This document shows positions 1 through 6,399 of a stretch of 10,055 nt of DNA, piece by piece; positions within the stretch are counted from its first letter, which is position 1, and the number at the start of each line of letters is the position of its first letter. The translations under genes and the position numbers were made by a program. This DNA comes from an uncultured Prevotella sp. (lineage in GTDB: Bacteria; Bacteroidota; Bacteroidia; Bacteroidales; Bacteroidaceae), in the NCBI GenBank assembly GCA_905211345.1, contig CAJMAO010000058.1, positions 1 through 10,055 on the forward strand, given 5' to 3'. The notes under the pieces are model-generated. The model saw nothing but the letters and a program-made list of their open reading frames with translations. It was not told the origin of the DNA and did no database searches.

Positions 1-37
1 GAAAGGCCACCTTTCGCAAGGCAAAAGGTGGCCTTTT
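1..37 (+). repeat. 22-nt-phased palindromic repeat element, copy B (cut by window edge)
   Basis: Two 15-nt units are visible, GAAAGGCCACCTTTC at 1-15 and AAAAGGTGGCCTTTT at 23-37, separated by the 7-nt linker GCAAGGC, giving a 22-nt period. Bases 2-14 and 24-36 are perfect reverse complements (13 bp), so the pair can form a strong hairpin. By alignment with the three full copies these are units 3 and 4 of a four-unit element, and units 1 and 2 should lie just left of the window. It lies downstream of the TonB receptor gene on the minus strand and could help end that transcript. There is no long T tract, so terminator function is only a possibility. Confidence 0.8.
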
Positions 38-67
38 ATAAGGGTACTGATTATCAAGTGGTTACAG

Positions 68-84
68 AGCCGTTACAAACGGCT
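68..84 (-). terminator. weak hairpin downstream of the TonB receptor
   Basis: AGCCGTT (68-74) and AACGGCT (78-84) form a 7-bp stem with a 3-nt loop, 25 bp past the receptor stop codon. No T tract follows on the minus strand, so if it terminates transcription it is weak or acts together with the repeat hairpin at 1-37. Confidence 0.25.
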
Positions 85-109
85 GTATAAAACGGCTAAA
101 ACGTATGCG

Positions 110-2182
110 TCAGAAGCTGAATTTCCACTTCGCGCCGGCAATAATCCACAGGCCGGGCTGTGGCACATTGCCGTAATCTACATAGTAGGTGTCAAGCAGG
201 TTGTTAGCCTCAACGTATACGGAATACCGCGGTTTATGCCACGCAAGGCGGGCGTCTACGAGCGAGTAGGGCCTGTACGTGCGGGTGATTCCTTCCGTAT
301 CAGTGTACGTTCCCTCGCGTTCTTGGAAGCGGTAGCTTACGTCAAGGCCGAGACCCGGCAGTATGTCAAGACCCAGCGCGGCCACGACCTTATGGCGGAG
401 ATACTCAAGCGCATACATTGACAGCACGCCCTGCTCGCGCCGCTGGCTCTGGTCAATATAGGCATAAGCCACGTTGAGCGAGCGCAACACACGCTGCGAG
501 GGCGCTACGCGGCGGAAGTCAAGCCGCGCGTCGGCCTCAACGCCGGTGGAGTTTATGCGGGCATGGTTGACTGAAGTCCATACGCCGTCGCCGCCGGGCG
601 ACGCATCCATTATCCAGTCTATCATGTTCCTGCCCCAATGGCGGTAGACCGACAGGGTCGCGCTGACGCCTCCCGAGGCATACCTCACGCCCGCCTCCAC
701 GGCTGTCATCTCCTCCGGCTTCAGGTGTTTGTCGGCCTTGTGCCCGTCGACTGAGTAATACAGCTCGGTGAATGACGGCATACGCAACGACGTGTTCAGC
801 GAAGCGTACAGCCTAAGGGCCGTGGTGAAGGCATAACTTGCGTCGATGCCGGGATACAGCTTGAAGGGCATACCACTCCAAGTGTTCCTCACCGCCGTGA
901 AGCCTGCCGACGCGGTGAATCGCCCAAGGGTGACGTTGTGCTCGAGATAAAAGCTAAGGTTAGTGCGGTTAAGCCCCAAGGTGTAGTCCCTGCCTGTGCC
1001 GTGGATGTGCACGGGAGAACCGAGCGGCTCGCCGAGGGTGGTCGATATGATGTCCTCGTTGCGCATCCCGGCGCCGAAAGCGGTGCGCCCCCACGCCCAG
1101 TCGAACCAACTGTTGAGGTTCAGGCCGATAACGTCGGTGCGGTGGTAATTGTATGGCGAACGCTCAGGAGCGTCCTTGTAAAACTCGTAACGGTCGTGAT
1201 AACGGTTCCAGTAAACTGACGGAAGGAAGTGGAACCGCCCTGCTTCCGCCTCGGCCTTAATGGCCGTATAAAACTTGTCGCTGTGCTCATACTGCTCGTC
1301 GGACAGCGTGCTGTAGAACGTGTTGCTACCCCATCCTCTTGAGCTGAGGCCCGCGTGCCAGCCGACTTCGACCTTATCGCCGCTGTAACGGCCTTTATAA
1401 AAGGCGCGTCCGCCGTGATAACCGGCGTTCAACCGGCCTGAACGGCTGCGCAGGTAGCCATCGCTGCGGGTGTATCCGCCGCTGACGGCATTGCTCCATA
1501 GGCCCGTAACCAACGCCATACGCACCCCGGCGCCGGCATATCCGAACGAACCGCCCTCGGCTCTTATATCTCCGCCGCTCCCTGATGCGGTTTTCGTCAC
1601 GATATTCACCGCCCCGAGGAGCGACGACGTGCCGAAGATGCGCCCGGCCGGGCCTTCTATTATCTCAATTCTTTCAATGTCGCTGACGTCTACGGGCAGG
1701 TCGAAGGAGTTGTGCCCGGTCTGCGGGTCGCAGATGTTTACGCCGTCGAGCAATATCGCTATATGCTCGCTTGTGCCTCCGCGTATGCTTACATCCGTTT
1801 GCGCTCCTATCGGCCCGCGCTGGCGGACATCGACCCCTACGGCGTATTTCAGCAGGTCATTAACACTTTGCGCAGGCGCGGCGGCGATTGCCCCGCGGTC
1901 CAGCACAGTAACAATTCTCGGCGCCCGGCCTCCCGCCAAGGGCGCGCGCGAGGCCGTAACGTCCACTCCGCCGAGCATGACGGCGCGCACGGTGTCGGCC
2001 ATGCCTAGTCCGTCGAGGTCGGTGCGCACGCTTACGCCGTCAGCCTTGGCGTAAGTCAGCGTAGCCACGCTAAGCGTGCCTATGAGCACTTCGCGGCCGA
2101 GGCATGCGAAAAGGGCGTAACCCGTGCGGCTGAAGTGCTTGAACCAGAAGCTCTCGCGCTTGTTGAAAATTGGTTTGTACAT
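110..2182 (-). CDS. TonB-dependent outer-membrane receptor, BtuB-like
   Basis: This 690-residue protein is predicted to be a TonB-gated outer-membrane beta-barrel that imports a scarce ligand such as a cobamide, siderophore or other chelate. Residues 1-47 form a long export signal: a basic/aromatic stretch (FWFKHFSR near 12-19), a hydrophobic segment (IGTLSVATLTY) and a likely cleavage site after AKA at 45-47. This long N-terminus is common in Bacteroidota receptors of this type. A TonB-box-like VDVTASR follows near 73-79. The plug domain spans about 84-198, with VNDLLKYAVGVDVRQRG, VSIRGG, ILLDGVN and RIEIIEGPAG. The rest is the barrel, ending in VEANNLLDTYYVDYG and a C-terminal Phe, the usual barrel-assembly signature. 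There is no carboxypeptidase-like N-terminal domain and no SusD partner, so it is not a typical SusC. No cobalamin riboswitch or Btu/Fe transporter genes are visible nearby, so the ligand is unknown. The start is supported by the promoter about 50 bp upstream. Confidence 0.9.
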   Translation of the reverse strand: MYKPIFNKRESFWFKHFSRTGYALFACLGREVLIGTLSVATLTYAKADGVSVRTDLDGLGMADTVRAVMLGGVDVTASRAPLAGGRAPRIVTVLDRGAIAAAPAQSVNDLLKYAVGVDVRQRGPIGAQTDVSIRGGTSEHIAILLDGVNICDPQTGHNSFDLPVDVSDIERIEIIEGPAGRIFGTSSLLGAVNIVTKTASGSGGDIRAEGGSFGYAGAGVRMALVTGLWSNAVSGGYTRSDGYLRSRSGRLNAGYHGGRAFYKGRYSGDKVEVGWHAGLSSRGWGSNTFYSTLSDEQYEHSDKFYTAIKAEAEAGRFHFLPSVYWNRYHDRYEFYKDAPERSPYNYHRTDVIGLNLNSWFDWAWGRTAFGAGMRNEDIISTTLGEPLGSPVHIHGTGRDYTLGLNRTNLSFYLEHNVTLGRFTASAGFTAVRNTWSGMPFKLYPGIDASYAFTTALRLYASLNTSLRMPSFTELYYSVDGHKADKHLKPEEMTAVEAGVRYASGGVSATLSVYRHWGRNMIDWIMDASPGGDGVWTSVNHARINSTGVEADARLDFRRVAPSQRVLRSLNVAYAYIDQSQRREQGVLSMYALEYLRHKVVAALGLDILPGLGLDVSYRFQEREGTYTDTEGITRTYRPYSLVDARLAWHKPRYSVYVEANNLLDTYYVDYGNVPQPGLWIIAGAKWKFSF

Positions 2183-2229
2183 AAATTGTAATAAAAAGAT
2201 TAACGTTCAGCAACATGCGGAACGACAGG

Positions 2230-2261
2230 CAAAGGTAGCGCAAATAAAGCGTAACGCCAAA
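2230..2261 (-). promoter_or_regulatory. Bacteroidota-type promoter of the TonB receptor
   Basis: Read on the minus strand, TTTG (2258-2261) is followed after 20 nt by TACCTTTG (2230-2237). This matches the Bacteroidota primary-sigma pattern of a TTTG-like -33 box and a TAnnTTTG -7 box with a spacer near 19-20 nt. Transcription would start near 2224, leaving a leader of about 40 nt, too short for a cobalamin riboswitch. No Shine-Dalgarno sequence is seen before the ATG at 2182. This is the best promoter match in the window. Confidence 0.65.
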
Positions 2262-2351
2262 GAAAAACGGAAGTAACGGGGCATACGCCGCACGGCAAAA
2301 ACGACAAGGCCGCCAGCCCATGCGTAACAGGCTGATAATCAACGGCTTTGC

Positions 2352-2432
2352 AAAAGGCCGTCTTTTAGCTTGCGAAAGGTGGCCTTTCATCGTGCAAAAG
2401 ACGGCCTTTTGGAAGGCGAAAGACGGCATATC
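2352..2432 (-). repeat. 22-nt-phased palindromic repeat element, copy A (four units)
   Basis: On the plus strand the units are AAAAGGCCGTCTTTT (2352-2366), GAAAGGTGGCCTTTC (2374-2388), AAAAGACGGCCTTTT (2396-2410) and GAAAGACGGCATATC (2418-2432). The starts are exactly 22 nt apart and the linkers are 7 nt. The first and third units are perfect 15-bp reverse complements. On the minus strand the linkers read GCCTTCC, GCACGAT, GCAAGCT, nearly the same as in copy D (GCTTTCC, GCACGAT, ACAAGCT), which defines the orientation. It lies between two divergent genes, where no terminator is needed, so termination cannot be its general role. Confidence 0.85.
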
Positions 2433-2444
2433 GGAATTTATTCG

Positions 2445-2452
2445 TATCTTTG
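2445..2452 (+). promoter_or_regulatory. -7 box of the prolyl oligopeptidase promoter
   Basis: TATCTTTG matches the Bacteroidota -7 consensus TAnnTTTG and lies 24 nt before the ATG at 2477, giving a leader under 20 nt. No good TTTG-like -33 box is present at the normal spacing. That position falls inside the last unit of repeat copy A (2418-2432), so the repeat may have displaced or replaced it. Confidence 0.55.
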
Positions 2453-2476
2453 CATACTGACAAACGTTTATCAACT

Positions 2477-4594
2477 ATGAACAAAAAACTATTGATTTTA
2501 CCTATGGCCGGCATCATGCTGACGGCCAACGGACAAGTGGCGCAACCTAAGCTAGCCTACCCGAAAACGGCGAAAGGCGACGTGGTTGACGTATATTTCG
2601 GCACAAGCGTGGCCGACCCTTACCGCTGGCTGGAGAACGACACGAGCGCGCAGACTGCGGCGTGGGTCAAGGCCCAGAACGAAGTTACCAACGAATACCT
2701 GTCGAAAATACCTTTCCGCGGCGCGCTGCTGAAAAGGCTTACCGACGTAGCCAACTACGAAAAGATAAGCGCTCCGGCAAAGAAGCACGGAAAGTATTAC
2801 TTCTTCAAGAACGACGGACTGCAGAACCAAAGCGTGCTATACGTGCAAGACAGGCTTGACGGAGAGGCGCGCGTGCTGCTCGACCCTAACAAACTGTCGG
2901 CCGACGGCACGGTGGCGCTTACGGGCATAAGTTTCTCGCACGACGGTAAATACATGGCTTACACCATTTCGCGCAGCGGTTCCGACTGGACTGAGATATA
3001 CATCATCGACGCAGAAAGCGGCCGCCCGCTCGACGACCACATAGTGTGGGCCAAGTTTACTGACGCCGCATGGCACGGCGAGGGCTTCTACTACAGCGCT
3101 TACGACGCCCCAGTGAAAGGCAAGGAATACTCAAACGTAAACGAGAACCACAAGATTTACTACCACAAGATAGGCACCCCGCAGCAGGCGGACAGGCTGG
3201 TTTACGAGAACAAGGCTTACCCAAAACGTTTCTACACGGCATCGGTAAGCAAGGACGAAACGGTGATGTTCATCTATGAAAGCGGAGCCGGGGCCGGCAA
3301 CGCGCTCTACGTAAAAGACCTGCGCACGCCCGACGCGCCGCTGAAGGCCATGGCCTACGACATGGATTATACATATTACCCGGTTGAAGTGACCGGTGGC
3401 AGGATATACCTGATGACCAACAACGGCGCGCCCAAATACCGGATAATGGCCGCAACGCTTGACAAACCCGAACTGAAGGACTGGAAAGAAGTGGTGGCAG
3501 AAGGCGAATCCGTACTGGCAGGAGTCGAAGTGATAGGCGGAAAACTTATCCTTACATATAATAAGGACGTGGCCGACCATGCCTACGTGTACTCGCTGGA
3601 CGGCAAACGTGAGCATGAAATCAAACTGCCGTCGCTCGGCTCCGTATCGTTCAGCGGCGACAAGGACGACAAGGAGTGCTTCTTCACCTTCACGTCGTTC
3701 ACCATACCCGGCGCAACTTACAAGTACGACATCGACAACAACACGTACACGCTGCTGCGCGCGCCCAAGGTAAACTTCGATGCCGACGGCTTCGTGACCG
3801 AGCAGGTGTTCTATCCGAGCAAGGACGGAACAAAGATACCGATGTTCCTCACATACAAGAAAGGATTGAAAAAAGACGGCAACAACCCCGTTTACCTGTA
3901 CGGCTACGGCGGATTCAACATCAGTCTGACACCGGGATTCTCATCGTCGCGAATTCCGTTCCTTGAAAACGGCGGCATATACGCGCAGACCACCCTGCGC
4001 GGCGGCGGCGAATACGGCGAGGAATGGCATCAGGCCGGAACGAAAATGAGGAAACAAAACGTGTTCGACGACTTCATCTCGGCTGCCGAATGGCTGATAA
4101 CCAACAACTATACGAACAAGGATAAGATCGCGATTGTAGGCGGCTCGAACGGCGGACTGCTCGTTGGCGCGTGCATGACTCAACGTCCCGACTTGTTCAA
4201 GGTGGCCATACCGCAGGTGGGAGTCATGGATATGCTGCGCTACCACAAGTTCACAATCGGATGGAACTGGGCAAGCGACTACGGCACAAGCGAAGACTCG
4301 AAGGACATGTTTGAGTATCTGAAGGGCTACTCGCCGCTGCATAACCTTAGGAAAGGCATCAGTTACCCAGCAACTTTGGTGACAACCGCCGACCATGACG
4401 ACCGCGTTGTGCCTGCACATTCGTTCAAGTTCGCCGCCACTTTGCAGGAATGTAACGCCGGATCGAACCCTACCTTGATACGCATTGACAGCAAGGCAGG
4501 CCACGGAGCAGGCAAACCCATGGGCAAAGTGCTCGAAGAACAGGCCGACATCTACGGCTTCATAATGTACAATCTGGGTATTGACTTCAAATAA
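2477..4594 (+). CDS. periplasmic prolyl oligopeptidase (S9A family serine peptidase)
   Basis: This 705-residue enzyme is predicted to cleave short peptides on the carboxyl side of internal proline. The ATG at 2477 is chosen because the TTG further upstream at 2450 overlaps the -7 promoter box, and because translation from 2477 opens with a signal peptide (MNKKLLILPMAGIMLTANG, likely cut near residue 19), which predicts periplasmic location. The N-terminal region has the family hallmark DPYRWLEN (47-54). A seven-bladed propeller is expected over about 80-430, and the alpha/beta-hydrolase domain fills the rest. Diagnostic motifs are YGYGGF (475-480), RGGGEYGEEWH (508-518), GGSNGG with nucleophile Ser557, DHDDRVVP with Asp641 and Arg643, and AGHGAG with His676. 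The spacing matches porcine prolyl oligopeptidase (Ser554, Asp641, His680), and the length fits the roughly 710-residue family norm. All catalytic residues are present. The gene is monocistronic, with its own promoter and strong terminators. Confidence 0.95.
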   Translation: MNKKLLILPMAGIMLTANGQVAQPKLAYPKTAKGDVVDVYFGTSVADPYRWLENDTSAQTAAWVKAQNEVTNEYLSKIPFRGALLKRLTDVANYEKISAPAKKHGKYYFFKNDGLQNQSVLYVQDRLDGEARVLLDPNKLSADGTVALTGISFSHDGKYMAYTISRSGSDWTEIYIIDAESGRPLDDHIVWAKFTDAAWHGEGFYYSAYDAPVKGKEYSNVNENHKIYYHKIGTPQQADRLVYENKAYPKRFYTASVSKDETVMFIYESGAGAGNALYVKDLRTPDAPLKAMAYDMDYTYYPVEVTGGRIYLMTNNGAPKYRIMAATLDKPELKDWKEVVAEGESVLAGVEVIGGKLILTYNKDVADHAYVYSLDGKREHEIKLPSLGSVSFSGDKDDKECFFTFTSFTIPGATYKYDIDNNTYTLLRAPKVNFDADGFVTEQVFYPSKDGTKIPMFLTYKKGLKKDGNNPVYLYGYGGFNISLTPGFSSSRIPFLENGGIYAQTTLRGGGEYGEEWHQAGTKMRKQNVFDDFISAAEWLITNNYTNKDKIAIVGGSNGGLLVGACMTQRPDLFKVAIPQVGVMDMLRYHKFTIGWNWASDYGTSEDSKDMFEYLKGYSPLHNLRKGISYPATLVTTADHDDRVVPAHSFKFAATLQECNAGSNPTLIRIDSKAGHGAGKPMGKVLEEQADIYGFIMYNLGIDFK

Positions 4595-4601
4595 AAAGCA
4601 A

Positions 4602-4630
4602 GCCCCTGCAAGCACGGGGCACTCTTTTTT
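4602..4630 (+). terminator. intrinsic terminator of the prolyl oligopeptidase gene
   Basis: GCCCC (4602-4606) pairs with GGGGC (4616-4620), followed by ACTC and a run of six T (4625-4630). It begins 8 nt after the stop codon. It works for plus-strand transcription only. Confidence 0.75.
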
Positions 4631-4635
4631 ACAAT

Positions 4636-4674
4636 AAAAATAAAGGCTGCCAATTAACGGCAGCCTTTATTTTT
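4636..4674. terminator. bidirectional terminator between convergent genes
   Basis: A perfect 16-bp stem, AAAAATAAAGGCTGCC (4636-4651) and its complement (4659-4674), encloses a 7-nt loop. The A-rich left arm and T-rich right arm give a GC core followed by a T tract on either strand. It can therefore end the peptidase transcript (plus) and the transporter transcript (minus, stop at 4697). Confidence 0.85.
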
Positions 4675-4696
4675 TATAACGTTATGTAAGCCTTAA

Positions 4697-6148
4697 TTAT
4701 TCAACAACGATTGGATTGTACTTCGGAACAAGTGTCTTCATTATTATCCAAGCCAGCAGATAAGCCACAGCGCAGATGCAGAAGATTATCATGTAACCGG
4801 CAGGCTTGCCCTCGAAGCCGAGGAACGTGAATGCCGAACCCATACTGTCAGAATATGTGAACAGCTCGCCTGCGCCAAGGTTGATAAGCAACGAACCGAT
4901 ACCTCCGGCCATAGCGCCGATACCTGTGATAGTGGCGATTGTCGATTTCGGGAACATGTCGCCAATGGTTGAGAACAGGTTGGCCGACCATGCCTGATGA
5001 CCTGCGCCCGCAAGGCCGATGATTATTGCCGGGAACCATACCGAATAGCCTCCCAACGGCTGCGCAAACAGCGCGAACAATGGGAAGAACGCGAATATCA
5101 GCATGGCCAACATACGACCAGAATACGGCCCCATGCCCTTTTTCTCGACAAAGAGTTTTGGCAGATAACCACCGTAAATAGACAGTACCGTAACGATAAG
5201 ATAAAGCACGAAGATAAGCGCCATACCCATTGTAGACGATGTCTTGTAACCGAACTGGTCGGAGAAATAAGCCGGAGCCCAGAACAGATAGAACCACCAA
5301 ACACCGTCGGTGAAGAACTTGCCTACTACGAACGACCAAGTCTGCTTATACTTGAAGCACTGCAGGAAGGGGATTGTCTTCTCCTCTTTAACGGCCTCCG
5401 CCGGCTTTGCTTCCTCCTCGTCGTCCTGATTTATATAAATAAGTTCCGCCTTGTTTACATGCTTGGAATTTTCAGGTTTCTCATAAAGATGAGCCCAGAA
5501 GAACATCCATATAAAACCGATTGCACCGATGATGATGAACGCCATCTCCCAACCGAAGTAATTGGCAAGGATTGGAATGGTGAGCGGAGCGGCCAAAGCG
5601 CCGACAGAAGCGCCAGAGTTGAAGATTGAAGTGGCAAACGCACGGTCTTTCTTCGGGAAATACTCAGCCGTCACTTTGATAGCGGCGGGGAAGTTGCCGG
5701 CCTCGCCCAGCGCGAGGATAGCGCGGCAAACAAGGAACAGCCATGTACTCAAAGTAGCGATGGCGATGGCCATTTCACTGCCGGCCTCAACCGCACGGAG
5801 GGCTGCTACAGAGTCAAGACCCTCGATTTCCATTGTCACCCAGCCGCAACCGGCATGCAAACAAGCACCGAGCGACCAAATGAAGATGGCCCAAAGATAA
5901 CCTTTTTTTATGCCCATCCAGTCAACAAACTTACCGGCAAACAAACATGCAACGGCATAAAAAACAGAGAAGAAACCGGTAATCATGCCGTAATGGGCAT
6001 CATCCCAGTGGAACTCAGGCGCGATGAAATCTTTCCACGTAAGCGATAGAACCTGCCTGTCGAGGTAGTTCACCGTCGTCGCGCAGAAAAGCAACGCGCA
6101 AATGACCCAACGGAAGTTGGTCATCTTAGTAGTTTGAATTGGATTCAT
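4697..6148 (-). CDS. MFS transporter, ExuT-like (anion:cation symporter family)
   Basis: This 483-residue inner-membrane protein is predicted to carry an organic anion, probably a hexuronate such as galacturonate or glucuronate, with a cation. Helix 1 contains NYLDRQ (27-32), typical of the anion:cation symporter group. The MFS signature loop between helices 2 and 3 is GKFVDWMGIKKG (72-83). RAILALGEAGNFPAAIKV (142-159) and FNSGASVGA (176-184) are family hallmarks of helices 4-5. About 12 membrane segments can be drawn. The central cytoplasmic loop (about 222-268) carries an acidic, Lys/Glu-rich stretch (DDEEEAKPAEAVKEEK, 242-257), and an extra loop follows helix 3 (about 104-127). No uronate-catabolism genes are in the window, so the substrate rests on family resemblance alone. 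Met1 is chosen because a leader and -7 box fit it; Met9 is an alternative. The gene appears monocistronic. Confidence 0.85.
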   Translation of the reverse strand: MNPIQTTKMTNFRWVICALLFCATTVNYLDRQVLSLTWKDFIAPEFHWDDAHYGMITGFFSVFYAVACLFAGKFVDWMGIKKGYLWAIFIWSLGACLHAGCGWVTMEIEGLDSVAALRAVEAGSEMAIAIATLSTWLFLVCRAILALGEAGNFPAAIKVTAEYFPKKDRAFATSIFNSGASVGALAAPLTIPILANYFGWEMAFIIIGAIGFIWMFFWAHLYEKPENSKHVNKAELIYINQDDEEEAKPAEAVKEEKTIPFLQCFKYKQTWSFVVGKFFTDGVWWFYLFWAPAYFSDQFGYKTSSTMGMALIFVLYLIVTVLSIYGGYLPKLFVEKKGMGPYSGRMLAMLIFAFFPLFALFAQPLGGYSVWFPAIIIGLAGAGHQAWSANLFSTIGDMFPKSTIATITGIGAMAGGIGSLLINLGAGELFTYSDSMGSAFTFLGFEGKPAGYMIIFCICAVAYLLAWIIMKTLVPKYNPIVVE

Positions 6149-6194
6149 TATTTATTGTTTTGATTAAATAGTATGCGTTTAAGTGAGTTTTGCG

Positions 6195-6202
6195 CAAAGT
6201 TA
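6195..6202 (-). promoter_or_regulatory. -7 box of the MFS transporter promoter
   Basis: On the minus strand this reads TAACTTTG, a match to TAnnTTTG, about 47 nt before the start codon at 6148. No convincing TTTG -33 box is seen at the usual distance. A short palindrome, TCCTT/AAGGA around 6211-6224, lies just upstream in that position. The leader before the ATG is A/T-rich and has no Shine-Dalgarno sequence. Confidence 0.5.
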
Positions 6203-6266
6203 CTGTTTTTTCCTTAAAAAAGGATTGACGTTTCGTTAAAATAGTTTAACTACCCAACCGTGTTGT

Positions 6267-6347
6267 AAAACATGGCCTTTCACCATGCAAAAGACGGCCT
6301 TTTAGCCTGCAATATGCCACCTTTTGCAAGCTAAAAGGCCGTCTTTT
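6267..6347 (+). repeat. 22-nt-phased palindromic repeat element, copy C (four units)
   Basis: The units are AAAACATGGCCTTTC (6267-6281), AAAAGACGGCCTTTT (6289-6303), AATATGCCACCTTTT (6311-6325) and AAAAGGCCGTCTTTT (6333-6347). Starts are exactly 22 nt apart, with linkers ACCATGC, AGCCTGC and GCAAGCT. Units 2 and 4 are perfect 15-bp reverse complements, as in copy A. It lies between the end of murF-alr and the transporter promoter, both on the minus strand. It could act as a terminator for murF-alr, but no dedicated T tract is seen. Confidence 0.85.
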
Positions 6348-6399
6348 ACAACGTACCACATTATATCACTGATTGTCAACGACTTACGTTGGCAGCACT

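Noticed and set aside
1470..2054. A 194-residue open frame on the plus strand inside the TonB receptor gene
   Set aside because: It is antisense to a gene with clear plug-domain motifs, lacks a promoter or recognisable domain, and is explained by the GC-rich codons of the real gene.
2352..2432. CRISPR array
   Set aside because: There is regular spacing, but the unit is 15 nt and the linkers only 7 nt, far too short for spacers. The linkers recur between loci, and there are no cas genes.
2183..2450. Cobalamin riboswitch upstream of the BtuB-like receptor
   Set aside because: No B12-box-like sequence was found on the minus strand, and the likely transcription start leaves only about 40 nt of leader.
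2070..2474. A 134-residue minus-strand frame crossing the divergent promoter region
   Set aside because: Its translation runs through the repeat units and promoter boxes and overlaps the start of the TonB receptor. It has no recognisable domain.
2450..2476. An upstream TTG start for prolyl oligopeptidase
   Set aside because: The TTG is part of the -7 box TATCTTTG, and starting there would place nine polar residues before the signal peptide that begins at the ATG at 2477.
6377..6391. Hairpin CAACG/CGTTG just after the murF-alr stop as a terminator
   Set aside because: The stem is only 5 bp with no T tract on the minus strand. The repeat element at 6267-6347 is a stronger structure in the same gap.
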